Shown piece by piece: positions 31,583 through 41,378 of a DNA stretch of 64,000 nt (position 1 is its first letter; every line of letters starts with the position of its first letter). The stretch spans positions 54,036 through 118,035 of the forward strand of contig JAUHXS010000010.1 in assembly GCA_030426955.1 (NCBI GenBank), read 5' to 3'. The stretch is from Bacteroidia bacterium (GTDB lineage Bacteria > Bacteroidota > Bacteroidia > Chitinophagales > JAUHXS01). A program made the position numbers and the translations under genes. The notes below the pieces were generated by a model, which saw nothing but the letters and a program-made list of their open reading frames with translations, was not told the origin of the DNA and ran no database searches.

Positions 31583-31738
31583 ATGCTATCATTACAAAAA
31601 TGCAGGCAAGTCCTTAACTCGAAAAACAAAAATTATACTGACGAAGAAATAAAAAAGATTAGAGACTTTCTATATAAATTGGGTAATATAAACTTAAAGC
31701 AATTCAAACAAAAATCAACCCACAACTTTAAGTTTTAG
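31583..31738 (+). CDS. small ORF (51 aa) upstream of the recombinase, not in the ORF track
   Basis: MLSLQKCRQVLNSKNKNYTDEEIKKIRDFLYKLGNINLKQFKQKSTHNFKF; 39 bp upstream of the recombinase start. Confidence 0.55.
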   Translation: MLSLQKCRQVLNSKNKNYTDEEIKKIRDFLYKLGNINLKQFKQKSTHNFKF

Positions 31739-31777
31739 CTTATTACTTTAGAATAAGAATAACAAATAAAAAGGCTT

Positions 31778-33322
31778 ATGGAAGGAGTTGTTATATATAC
31801 TCGAGTAAGTACTGATGAGCAGGCTAAGCATGGCTTTAGCCTTGCTCATCAAAGAACAGTACTTAAAAAGTATTGTGAAATCATGAATTTAAATATTTTG
31901 GAACATTTTGAAGATGATGGATATCCCGCGAAAGATTTTAATCGTCCAGGATTTATTAAGTTAATGCAATATTGCAAAGAAAATAAATCTACCCTTTCAA
32001 AAGTTCTTTTCACCAATTGGAGTCGATTTTCAAGAAACCAAATTGCGGGTTTAATGATGGTAGAGGAAATTTTATCTCTTGGCATTGATCCCAATGCTGT
32101 TGAGCAACCAATTGACCACTCTATTCCAGAGCAAAAGTATCTATTAAGCATCTACTTAACTGGTCCAGAAGTAGACAACGATATAAGAGCACGAAATACA
32201 ATTAACGGTATGGAGCGTTCAAAAAGGGAGGGAAACTATGTAGCAAAACCACCAAAAGGATATAACCCACGAAAAAGAAGTTTAGACGATGTCATTGAAC
32301 CAAATGAAGATGCTCACTTTATTCTAAAAGCTTTTGAGGATGTAGCAAATAACGATTCTCCAATCGATCACGTAAGGCAATCGCTCAATAAGAAGGGCTT
32401 TAATTGTTCGAAAAATCATTTCATAAACAATATTCTTAAAAATCCAGTGTACATTGGCAAAATTGCTATACGAGACAAAGATGGAGTGTTAGAACTTATA
32501 GAAGGAAAACACAAAGCTATTGTTTCTGAAGAATTGTTTGAACGCGTGCAGAACATTTTAAATAACAAACAAAGAAGGGTTCAAAAAACAAAATCTATTG
32601 ACCCAGATCTTGTTCTTAGAGGTTTCTTACTTTGCAACAATTGTGGGAAAAAGTTAACTGGAAGCAAATCAGGAGGCAATGGGGGCAAGTACGCATACCA
32701 TCACTGTGCAACACCCTGCACTACAAGATTTAGAGCAGATAAAGCAAATGAAGATTTTATTTCATATTTAAATTCTCTTAACATTAGCGAGGAGGTAGCT
32801 TCTTTGTATTCCCATGTATTAACAGATATATATAATAGTGAGATAGAAAATCAAGCGGACAAAGTAAAAAAAATAGAAGAGGAAATTTACAAATGCAAAT
32901 CTTTTATAGAAGAAGCCCAATCTAAACTTTTACAAAACACTCTAAGGGATGATGAATATAAATCTCTTAGAGATAAATACGAGGGTAAAAATAAGAAATT
33001 AGAATCTGAACTAGCTCGTATTAAAGAAGGGGATTCTAGTTTTTTAAACTATTTAGATTTCGGATTATTACTATTTCAAGATATAGGCAAATACTATCAA
33101 GAATCAAGTATTGAAGCAAAACAAGCATTAATTGGTTCGATGTTCCCAAATAATTTAGAATATTTCAAAAACAATTATCGAACCAGTTCAATGAATAAAG
33201 CACTTGAGCTAATAGTCAATAATAATGCGCTTACAGACAAAATAGAAAGAGGACTTGAAGTCGAAAAAAACTCCAAGTCCTCTAAAGCTCCCCCTCCTGG
33301 GCTCGAACCAGGGACCTATTGA
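31778..33322 (+). CDS. large serine recombinase (resolvase domain, recombinase domain, zinc ribbon)
   Basis: VVIYTRVSTDEQAKHGFSLAHQ; LRGFLLCNNCGKKLTGSKSGGNGGKYAYHHC; C-terminal coiled coil. Confidence 0.93.
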   Translation: MEGVVIYTRVSTDEQAKHGFSLAHQRTVLKKYCEIMNLNILEHFEDDGYPAKDFNRPGFIKLMQYCKENKSTLSKVLFTNWSRFSRNQIAGLMMVEEILSLGIDPNAVEQPIDHSIPEQKYLLSIYLTGPEVDNDIRARNTINGMERSKREGNYVAKPPKGYNPRKRSLDDVIEPNEDAHFILKAFEDVANNDSPIDHVRQSLNKKGFNCSKNHFINNILKNPVYIGKIAIRDKDGVLELIEGKHKAIVSEELFERVQNILNNKQRRVQKTKSIDPDLVLRGFLLCNNCGKKLTGSKSGGNGGKYAYHHCATPCTTRFRADKANEDFISYLNSLNISEEVASLYSHVLTDIYNSEIENQADKVKKIEEEIYKCKSFIEEAQSKLLQNTLRDDEYKSLRDKYEGKNKKLESELARIKEGDSSFLNYLDFGLLLFQDIGKYYQESSIEAKQALIGSMFPNNLEYFKNNYRTSSMNKALELIVNNNALTDKIERGLEVEKNSKSSKAPPPGLEPGTY

Positions 33323-33361
33323 TTAACAGTCAACCGCTCTAACCAACTGAGCTAAGGAGGA
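33288..33361 (-). tRNA. tRNA-Asn (GTT anticodon)
   Basis: Reverse complement TCCTCCTTAGCTCAGTTGGTTAGAGCGGTTGACTGTTAATCAATAGGTCCCTGGTTCGAGCCCAGGAGGGGGAG folds as a cloverleaf: acceptor TCCTCCT/AGGGGGA, T-arm CCTGG-TTCGAGC-CCAGG, anticodon GTT. Confidence 0.95.
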
Positions 33362-33686
33362 ATGTAAATAGATTGCAGGTTGTAAAATTACAAGATTGCA
33401 AATTATTTAAAAACTAATTCCTATTTACTATTCACTAGTGCCTTCGTGCATAATGACATAGATACAATCTAGAAAACAATAAAAGGGAACACATAAAGAA
33501 CTTCCCTATTTCAAGAATAAGGAATGCAAAAATAAGCTTTATCAATAAATTATTCAATACAATTGAAGTAAATATTGTTCAATAATATCTAAAACGCAAC
33601 AAAATCAACTATTCTACGTAAAAGAAGTATAGAATCAAGATAAAAATCTTGTAATTTTTAATTTTCTAATCTTAAAACCTAAAGTT

Positions 33687-33833
33687 ATGGCACAAGGATA
33701 TTGCGTAAAATGTAAAGACAAAAGGGAAATGAGTGATGCAGAGGAAGTGACTATGAAAAATGGCAGAAAGGCTATGAAAGGAAAGTGTCCAGAATGTGGC
33801 ACGGGAATGTATAAAATTTTAGGGAAAGCCTGA
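33687..33833 (+). CDS. small zinc-ribbon protein (DUF5679-like)
   Basis: MAQGYCVKCKDKREMSDAEEVTMKNGRKAMKGKCPECGTGMYKILGKA; the ORF track instead lists the opposite strand. Confidence 0.85.
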   Translation: MAQGYCVKCKDKREMSDAEEVTMKNGRKAMKGKCPECGTGMYKILGKA

Positions 33834-33849
33834 TCAGTCAAAAATAGGC

Positions 33850-33911
33850 AATAGCCAAAAGGCAGTAGTTAAATAATACTTTTGCTTACTGGCTACTGTC
33901 TTTTGGCTATT
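33850..33911. terminator. bidirectional terminator-like hairpin between convergent genes
   Basis: AATAGCCAAAAGGCAGTAG (33850-33868) pairs with CTACTGTCTTTTGGCTATT (33893-33911), 19-bp stem with one G-T wobble. Confidence 0.65.
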
Positions 33912-36174
33912 AATTAATATGAACCAGTTCTTTGGTAAATATTTGGCCATTCACTTTTAACTCTACCCAATAGATACCTTCACTAAATCCTAATGATTGT
34001 GCATTAAATCGTGCTACATATCTTCCCGCAGATTGACTTTCATTCTTAGCAACAATTTCTCTACCCGAAATATCTAAAATACTTAAAGCTACCTGGCTTT
34101 CACGGATTAATTCATATTGAATCTTCACTTCATCCACAAATGGATTGGGTACAATCTGGAAGAAATCATTTTCAGCCAGACCAATGCCTGAAGGAGGTGA
34201 AGCTGTGTCAAAGGTAATTCCACTAGAATCTACAAGTACAATAATATTATCTACCTCTTGAGATTCTTCTGAAATGGTATATGTTGTATTGGTATCGATA
34301 GGAATCCCGGGTAAGTCTAGGTGCACCCAATATTCTCCATTACCAATGTTTTCAAACACGAAAGTTCCGTCTTGTCCTCCCTCGTTATGTGTTTCATCAA
34401 AAGCTACTGGGCTAGAAGTTGACTTATCAATTAACGAAACATCCAAACCATTCAATGGATCTCCTGGCCCTTGTATTTTTCCTGAACCAAGCCCTTCTTC
34501 TCCTTCACGAATGATACCTGTAATAGTACCTGTTCCAGGGTTGGGAATTAATTCTTTCACAACAACATCAAAACCAAACTCTGAATATCCTGCAAAGTTA
34601 ATCACACTGGCATTTTGCCATTTCAAGCTACTTTCATACCATGTTTTTAAAGCATTGGGATATTCCGTTTCATCTGCAATAATTTTCACTAAGTATTGCG
34701 AAGGATATAGATTAGAAAAATCATAAACACCAATACCTGTTCCAGCGTTACCATCTATGTTGTAAGTGTTTAATAGCTTAAGTACTCCTGAGCTTTGTTT
34801 TAAATACAACTCCGCAATACCGTTTTTAATTGTATCTGTTGAATCAACATAATAAGCCATTCCATAAATATTGTTTCCATGGTATGCAGATAATGGAGAA
34901 GAGTTTCCCATAAAATTCTGCATTACGGTTATCTTAAGTCCATGAGGCAGATTTGGCATCTGAAAACTCCAATTACCACTCGTATCTGCAGTCGTTTCGC
35001 CAATAAAATTTTCAGCTTGTTCTGCAGAATCTGTAAAAATCTGTATAAGTGCATCAGTTTCTGCTGTTCCAAAAATCATACCATCCATCGCCACACTATC
35101 AATGTAAGGAGCAAAAACCCCATTTTGAGGTTGAGCCGAATAATTAAACTGAATAGCTGCATCATACTCTGCTTGGTTTTCATAAATAGCGTTTTGATTG
35201 AAAATATTACCAAAAGTTTGGCTTCCTGAAACATAGATACCTGCATTTCCATTGTATGCAATAATATTTTGAGCGATGGTATCATTTTGAGAACCATCAA
35301 TCAAGGCAATACCATCTTTCCCATTCCCTAGAGGGCTATTCCCATCGGCTCCTATACCTATGTGGTTATTTAAAATATTAACTTCAATAGGCCCACTACT
35401 AGCATCCCCTATCACTAAAACTCCGTTACTGTCATTCCCAGCAATAATGTTAGGTGCAAGTGTTAATTGACCAATTTGTATATTATTGATCGAAGCATCT
35501 CCCTCAACCTTAATGCCATTTTGACCATTTCCGATTTTAGCATTCCCAGTTTTATTGACACCAATGTGATTGTTTAATATTTTAATATCTGAGCAATTAC
35601 TAAAACTATTGGCAATACTGATCCCATTTTCGGTGTTACCAGAAATAACATTGTTTTGGATTGTATTATGCTGTGCATCGCTGACATAAATACCTGTTTG
35701 GTTGCCCTTCCCTTCAATTAAACCATCTAATGCCGTTCCAAAGTAACATCCAGTGATCGTATTATGTTTCCCTCCTCCATAATAGCCATCAACTGTAATA
35801 CCCTTGATAAAACCATTAAACACTATACCACGAATAGTATTTTGGTTGGTCTCTAAGTTAATTCCATTCATATAAGGAATAGAATTGGTATCGAGGAGAA
35901 TAATGCCAGGAGATTGAGCTGTACCAATATATCCATCAATAAAGGTTGAGTCTCCAGTGGACAAATTTAAACTGTACATTAAGATGATAGTGTCGCCTTG
36001 TAAAGAGGGGTCGAATATAATAGTATCAAATCCTGCATGATTACTTGCACTATCAATATATGCTCTTAATGACATAGGGCTATTATCATCTAAAGCAGTT
36101 TGTACTTCATATTTTTTTGCAAAACTACAAGTAGCTAATCCAATAGCTAATGCTGATATTAAAACCTTTTTCAT
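33910..36174 (-). CDS. secreted right-handed parallel beta-helix protein with T9SS type A sorting domain
   Basis: NTIQNNVISGNTENGISI..NHIGVNKTGNAKIGNGQNGI repeats; C-terminal QIVPNPFVDEVKIQYEL...SEGIYWVEL. Confidence 0.9.
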   Translation of the reverse strand: MKKVLISALAIGLATCSFAKKYEVQTALDDNSPMSLRAYIDSASNHAGFDTIIFDPSLQGDTIILMYSLNLSTGDSTFIDGYIGTAQSPGIILLDTNSIPYMNGINLETNQNTIRGIVFNGFIKGITVDGYYGGGKHNTITGCYFGTALDGLIEGKGNQTGIYVSDAQHNTIQNNVISGNTENGISIANSFSNCSDIKILNNHIGVNKTGNAKIGNGQNGIKVEGDASINNIQIGQLTLAPNIIAGNDSNGVLVIGDASSGPIEVNILNNHIGIGADGNSPLGNGKDGIALIDGSQNDTIAQNIIAYNGNAGIYVSGSQTFGNIFNQNAIYENQAEYDAAIQFNYSAQPQNGVFAPYIDSVAMDGMIFGTAETDALIQIFTDSAEQAENFIGETTADTSGNWSFQMPNLPHGLKITVMQNFMGNSSPLSAYHGNNIYGMAYYVDSTDTIKNGIAELYLKQSSGVLKLLNTYNIDGNAGTGIGVYDFSNLYPSQYLVKIIADETEYPNALKTWYESSLKWQNASVINFAGYSEFGFDVVVKELIPNPGTGTITGIIREGEEGLGSGKIQGPGDPLNGLDVSLIDKSTSSPVAFDETHNEGGQDGTFVFENIGNGEYWVHLDLPGIPIDTNTTYTISEESQEVDNIIVLVDSSGITFDTASPPSGIGLAENDFFQIVPNPFVDEVKIQYELIRESQVALSILDISGREIVAKNESQSAGRYVARFNAQSLGFSEGIYWVELKVNGQIFTKELVHIN

Positions 36175-36183
36175 AAAAATAAT

Positions 36184-39100
36184 TTAATTGATCTTAGTAA
36201 TTCTTTGTTCTAAAATATTGTTTCCAGACACAACTTTTAATAAATAAATACCATCTGCTAAATGTTCCAGATATTTATACCTGTATGTATATACTCCTGA
36301 GCTCGTTACCTTATCACTGCTTCTATGAACCACATTCCCGTTGAGATCATAAAGCTCAAATTTAGCTAGCCCTTTTTCAAGATACAACTGAACCTTAAAT
36401 GCATCATTGAATGGATTAGGAGAAATAACTATGTTATTTAAATCTTGATTCTCCTCCACAAAAGGAGTTGTTGTATCACCAGTTGTATCCTTGCCAAAGT
36501 AAATGAAGTTAGAATCCACCGTTACAATTATATTGGTAATGCTCTGAGTATCATTAGAAATAGTATAAACTGTGTTTGTATCGATAGGAATACCTGCCAC
36601 GTCAATATGAATTAGGTATTCTTTATCCTCCAACCCAGTAAACTCAAACACACCAGATGCTCCGCCATTATCTCCCGTTTGAGTAAAAGCTACGGTTTTA
36701 GTAACAGACTTATCTATCAACGAAACATCCAAACCATTAAGTGGGTCTCCAGGACCTAATACCTTGGTATATCCTAATCCCTCTTGCACTTTACCTCTTA
36801 TAACTCCTGTCCCAGTTGGAGGAGTGATATCTGGAGCTATAATATTTTTTTCAGTCGCAATAGAGTCTACCAACAACGGTTTGGCATTAAACCATCTTAC
36901 TTTATCTCCAAAGTAGGTTGGCAATGTATTAGGGAAACTTGTTTTATTAGGCTTAGCCAACAGCATATATTTTCCTGGAAAGACGTTATCTATTTTATAA
37001 CTACCATCTGGAACGATGTCAACAGAATCGATAACTTTCAAAGCAGCCGTTGACGATGAGTCAAAAGGATATAAATACACAAAACCCTCTGTAATGTCGG
37101 TACTAATATCACCTAAATAAATGTTCCCCTCTATATCGTACCCATCAAACGCTTCACTAAACGCGGAGGTATTCCCTGCACTGTCCTGTGTTGCGGTAAT
37201 ATTTAGTGAATCGACGTAGTCTATTTTCAAAGACCAATCTCCGTTCACATTTGCTACAGTATTTCCTAGATATATTTCACCTTCATTTTCTTTGTCTTGA
37301 TATACATTAATGAAAGCAAGTGGAGCGGATTTGCCTTTTAGCATTGAGTCGATTTTCAACTGAGTAATCACAGGAGGCAAGACATCTTCCTGAGTCGTAT
37401 CTTTTCTAAAAATACCTTCCCTTACATTGCTGTGAATGGAGTTTTGCCAAAAAATATTATTACGTGTGGTATCCCCGTCATTTGGAAGAACTGATATACC
37501 ATGCCCTGCATTAAAAGCAATTATATTTTTATATATAGTATCTTTTTGTGTTCCATAGGCCACAACAATACCTGCTAACGGAATTATAGTCCCTTCAACA
37601 TCGTACTCAAAACCATTATTGGGCATTGGATTCTCGCCTGTAAAGTCAGTGCCAATGTAATTACCAACTACTAAACACTTGTAGCTTCCTTCATGTAATA
37701 TACCAGCTAGCTTGTTTCCAGAAAGCACATTTCTATATTTTGCACTGTCAGCTCCTATTAAAATTCTAGAAGAACCTCCTAATACTATCCCAACTTCATT
37801 AGGGATACTATCATTACCCTCCTTATTCAGACCGATAATGTTGCCTAATACATGTCCGCCATAAGCACCATTCATGTTAATGCCATTATTTGCATTTCCT
37901 GAAATCAGATTTCCTTTTGATACAAATTCACCTCCTATGGATATTTCATAACATCCATTATCTATATCAATACCGCTTTCCCTATTGCCCAAGCCAATCA
38001 TCCCACTAGTATCTGTACCTATATAATTTCCTGTTATAAATATGCTATTACAAGAGTCTGCAAGAGCAATACCCAGTGTATTGCCAGATATGGTATTCTT
38101 ATTGATATAACTATTAGCTGTAGAGCTATCCATAAAAACACCATGCTCTCCATTAGCTATGGTATCATTTCCTGATGCATTTAAGCCAATTAAGTTCCCT
38201 TCAATAATTATAAAACGCCCCTTGTTTACATCAATGGCATTATCAGAATTCCCAGAAATAATATTGTAGCCTTTTAAGGAATCAGTACCTACATAGATAG
38301 AGTCTGATTTATAAATATTAACGCCAACCTCGTTAGGGATAGAGTCTGTGCCATCGATATTTGTTCCGATATAGTTTCCTGCAATGAAGATATTATTAGT
38401 CTCATCTATATCTATGCCGTATTGATTACCACTAATGATATTTCTATCTGCAATTTCAAGACCTCCAATATAGTTGTCATTTGTCTGACTGCTACCCACG
38501 TATATACCTGCAAAGCTGTTGCCTCTTTTTAACATACCTGCAGAGTCAGTGCCGATTAGGTTGCCACGTATGATGGTTTCGTTTACATTATCATTAATGT
38601 GAATACCATCTTCCCCATTATTTGAAATGACATTGCCATCACCAGGCTGATCTCCTCCAATCGAGACACTATCGGAATTATCGTCTAGCCTTACTCCATT
38701 ATAAGCATTTCCCAACATTTTGGCACCATTACTGCCTATGCCAATAAAGTTGTTCACAATATTGATTTTATTAGAAGCATCGTCTATAAAGATTCCGTCT
38801 AGTTGATTATCACATATTAAGTTCCTTCCTACACTATTGTTTTCTCCGATTTGAATGTTATCAGAACCCTGAACCCAAATTCCATAACCTTGATTTCCTC
38901 TTGATAGCATACCAGTGGTATCTGTACCAATATAGTTTCCAGCAATCCAGCAACTATCAGAGCTAGTTATATGAATGCCATTACCATTGTTCAAAGAAAT
39001 AACGTTTTTCAAAGTACCACCTATGACATTGTTGGATGAATTAGAAATGTTAATACCTCCTGACATATTCTCTAAAGAGTCTCCTGTCAATCCTAATCCA

Positions 39101-40485
39101 ACATAAGTATTACGAATCAAATTGTAACTTGAAAATACTGAGATACCGATGCCATTACCATTATTGCCAGAGATGATGTTTCTACTACCTATATTTTCAT
39201 TTCCGATGTTATTTGTATCTGAGTGATTCGTAATTACCACTCCCTCATTAGTATTGGGAATGCTAGATGTTCCAGATTCATCAGCACCTATAATATTACC
39301 TCCTAAGAAGTTTTGTGAGGAAGAGTCTATCAAAACCCCAACCCCATTGTTGCCTGATATCAAATTGCCTTCTCCAGACTGATCTCCTCCTATTTCAACA
39401 TGATGAGAGCCTGATAAAATCATTATCCCATTTGCTAAATTTCCTCTAGGCAGTGTTCCCGAAGAGTCTGTACCTATATAATTACCTTGAATAGTTTGAT
39501 GATGTGAATTTAATATTTCGATCCCTGTCGTCGTATTCCCTGAAATCACATTACCCTCTAACGCATTGCTTCCTCCAATTTGATTGTTATTATTATCTTG
39601 AATAACGATTCCTTTATCGTTTGCTAATGACATATCTCCATTTTGGCCAAGTCCAATAAGATTGTTATAAATTTTATTGCTTGTAGCGCTTAGCCCTAAG
39701 TGAATACCTGCATTTAAATTGCCAGAAATGATATTTCCTCCACCTACATTAGGATCGCCAATATGATTATTGATAGCATTATCTATAATAATTCCAAAGC
39801 CATTAGATAAGGTATCGTTTCCGTTGATGTTTACACCAATGTAATTGCCAAAAACATCATTATTTGAAGACCCACCGTGGATTTTTACTCCGGCATTACC
39901 ATTTTTCGAAATAATATTTCTGCCATATGGCAGCCCCGGATCACCAATATGATTGTTGCTACCATTTAATATTTCTACTCCATTTTGATTAGAATAAAAG
40001 TTGAAGCTTTGCGCAAAAGCATCTAAACCACCAATATAACAACCGATGATGGTATTTTCGGTGCCTCCATTTTGAATTTTTATTCCTGCCCCTGAGTAAC
40101 AACCATATATTCTAAGATGTTGAATCCAGTTAAAGTTTGAGTTGATTACAATACCATCTGACGCTGTACCTGAAAAATTGAATCCAATGTCTGGAATATG
40201 ATCCCCATTAATATCTCCATCTATGAAAGTTCCATTGAAAGGATCATCTAAAATAAGCGAATCCATAGAAAAGAAAGTAATTTCTGTTCCAAACCATCCT
40301 GTCGTATCAAAAAGAATAGTATCTGCACTTGATTGCATATTGGCACTATCAATAGCAGCCAAGATACCGCCTGCACATGTATTGCAACCTTGGTTATTAA
40401 CAGTAAATGTTTTTGAAAGTCCTTGAAAACTAATCAGTAAGAACGCTGATATTATTGTAAAGTAATGTTTAGAATTGTACTTCAT
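36184..40485 (-). CDS. giant secreted parallel beta-helix repeat protein with T9SS type A sorting domain
   Basis: More than a dozen GNYIGTD..G....GN..NGI.I......IGG....GN.ISGN repeats; C-terminal ISPNPFNDAFKVQLYL. Start placed at MKYNSKHYF. Confidence 0.9.
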   Translation of the reverse strand: MKYNSKHYFTIISAFLLISFQGLSKTFTVNNQGCNTCAGGILAAIDSANMQSSADTILFDTTGWFGTEITFFSMDSLILDDPFNGTFIDGDINGDHIPDIGFNFSGTASDGIVINSNFNWIQHLRIYGCYSGAGIKIQNGGTENTIIGCYIGGLDAFAQSFNFYSNQNGVEILNGSNNHIGDPGLPYGRNIISKNGNAGVKIHGGSSNNDVFGNYIGVNINGNDTLSNGFGIIIDNAINNHIGDPNVGGGNIISGNLNAGIHLGLSATSNKIYNNLIGLGQNGDMSLANDKGIVIQDNNNNQIGGSNALEGNVISGNTTTGIEILNSHHQTIQGNYIGTDSSGTLPRGNLANGIMILSGSHHVEIGGDQSGEGNLISGNNGVGVLIDSSSQNFLGGNIIGADESGTSSIPNTNEGVVITNHSDTNNIGNENIGSRNIISGNNGNGIGISVFSSYNLIRNTYVGLGLTGDSLENMSGGINISNSSNNVIGGTLKNVISLNNGNGIHITSSDSCWIAGNYIGTDTTGMLSRGNQGYGIWVQGSDNIQIGENNSVGRNLICDNQLDGIFIDDASNKINIVNNFIGIGSNGAKMLGNAYNGVRLDDNSDSVSIGGDQPGDGNVISNNGEDGIHINDNVNETIIRGNLIGTDSAGMLKRGNSFAGIYVGSSQTNDNYIGGLEIADRNIISGNQYGIDIDETNNIFIAGNYIGTNIDGTDSIPNEVGVNIYKSDSIYVGTDSLKGYNIISGNSDNAIDVNKGRFIIIEGNLIGLNASGNDTIANGEHGVFMDSSTANSYINKNTISGNTLGIALADSCNSIFITGNYIGTDTSGMIGLGNRESGIDIDNGCYEISIGGEFVSKGNLISGNANNGINMNGAYGGHVLGNIIGLNKEGNDSIPNEVGIVLGGSSRILIGADSAKYRNVLSGNKLAGILHEGSYKCLVVGNYIGTDFTGENPMPNNGFEYDVEGTIIPLAGIVVAYGTQKDTIYKNIIAFNAGHGISVLPNDGDTTRNNIFWQNSIHSNVREGIFRKDTTQEDVLPPVITQLKIDSMLKGKSAPLAFINVYQDKENEGEIYLGNTVANVNGDWSLKIDYVDSLNITATQDSAGNTSAFSEAFDGYDIEGNIYLGDISTDITEGFVYLYPFDSSSTAALKVIDSVDIVPDGSYKIDNVFPGKYMLLAKPNKTSFPNTLPTYFGDKVRWFNAKPLLVDSIATEKNIIAPDITPPTGTGVIRGKVQEGLGYTKVLGPGDPLNGLDVSLIDKSVTKTVAFTQTGDNGGASGVFEFTGLEDKEYLIHIDVAGIPIDTNTVYTISNDTQSITNIIVTVDSNFIYFGKDTTGDTTTPFVEENQDLNNIVISPNPFNDAFKVQLYLEKGLAKFELYDLNGNVVHRSSDKVTSSGVYTYRYKYLEHLADGIYLLKVVSGNNILEQRITKIN

Positions 40486-40523
40486 CGGTTGATTTTTATC
40501 TTGCAACAAAAGTAACACAAATA

Positions 40524-41339
40524 TCAACGCAAGTCAACATTAATCATACCGATATGCTCAATGAACTTATTAATGGAACAAATAAAATCGCTAGGAGACT
40601 CGATCATGCTCATATGCCCTGAGTTTAACAAATTGAAATGTGTCATATCGGCTAAACTTGCTTGAGATAATGTACTCTCTAAGGTATACGTTTCATCATA
40701 TTTGCCAGCAATTAATGTAAGCGGCATTTTGCTCGCCTTAATTATCTCCGATTTATCAGGCCGATCTTTCATACTTGCTAAAAGGCTGGTGATTGTCTCA
40801 TCTTCATATTTGAGGGCTCTTAATTTATATTTTTCGACAGTCTTAGAATGAGACGATTGATAGCTTTTAGAAAAGATTTTTGGGATAAGCTCATTGATAT
40901 ACCCTTTGCTACCATGTTTCTTAATAAATTTTATTGCTTTTGTTCTATCTATTGCTCTTTCCTCTGTATCTGATTGAGCGGTGGAGTTAATCAATCCAAA
41001 ACCTAAAAGCTTACCTGGATATCGCTCTGCAAATGCAAGTGCAATATACCCTCCCAAAGAATGGCCTAGCAAAACACAATGCTCTATTTCGTTATATTCT
41101 AAGAGTTCCTTGAGCATATCAACATACCAATCAATAGTAAAGTCTTTCTTATCTGAAAAAGAATTTCCAAAGCCTGGAAGATCGGGCAGCATCAAACGAC
41201 AGCTCTTAGACAACTGACCTTTTACTTCATCCCAAATAGAGTTATCCAAACAAAAACCGTGGAGCAGAATCACAGGCATTCCCTCACCTATATCTTCGTA
41301 TTGGCAAATAACCCCTTTGTATTTAACATCCTTTAACAT
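40524..41339 (-). CDS. alpha/beta hydrolase
   Basis: VILLHGFCLDNSIWDEV, LLGHSLGGYIALAFAERYPGKL. Start placed at MLKDVKYK. Confidence 0.9.
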   Translation of the reverse strand: MLKDVKYKGVICQYEDIGEGMPVILLHGFCLDNSIWDEVKGQLSKSCRLMLPDLPGFGNSFSDKKDFTIDWYVDMLKELLEYNEIEHCVLLGHSLGGYIALAFAERYPGKLLGFGLINSTAQSDTEERAIDRTKAIKFIKKHGSKGYINELIPKIFSKSYQSSHSKTVEKYKLRALKYEDETITSLLASMKDRPDKSEIIKASKMPLTLIAGKYDETYTLESTLSQASLADMTHFNLLNSGHMSMIESPSDFICSINKFIEHIGMINVDLR

Positions 41340-41378
41340 TTCAACCCTGTATTTAATCGAAAGATAACAAGTATATTT
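41317..41378. repeat. direct repeat copy 1 (62 bp), start/promoter of the hydrolase gene
   Basis: TTGTATTTAACATCCTTTAACATTTCAACCCTGTATTTAATCGAAAGATAACAAGTATATTT; matches 49936-49996 with one 1-nt indel. Confidence 0.9.

Noticed and set aside
33635-33841. Minus-strand 68-aa ORF
   Set aside because: Lies antisense to the convincing small zinc-ribbon CDS at 33687-33833 (two CxxC motifs) and has no recognisable features.
35300-40400. CRISPR or DNA tandem array suggested by regular repeats
   Set aside because: Periodicity is at protein level (beta-helix rungs) within one open frame; nucleotide units are too divergent for a CRISPR array.
41317-41378. Transposon target-site duplication
   Set aside because: About 61 bp is far too long for a normal TSD and no transposase or terminal inverted repeats are adjacent; recombination or segmental duplication is more likely.
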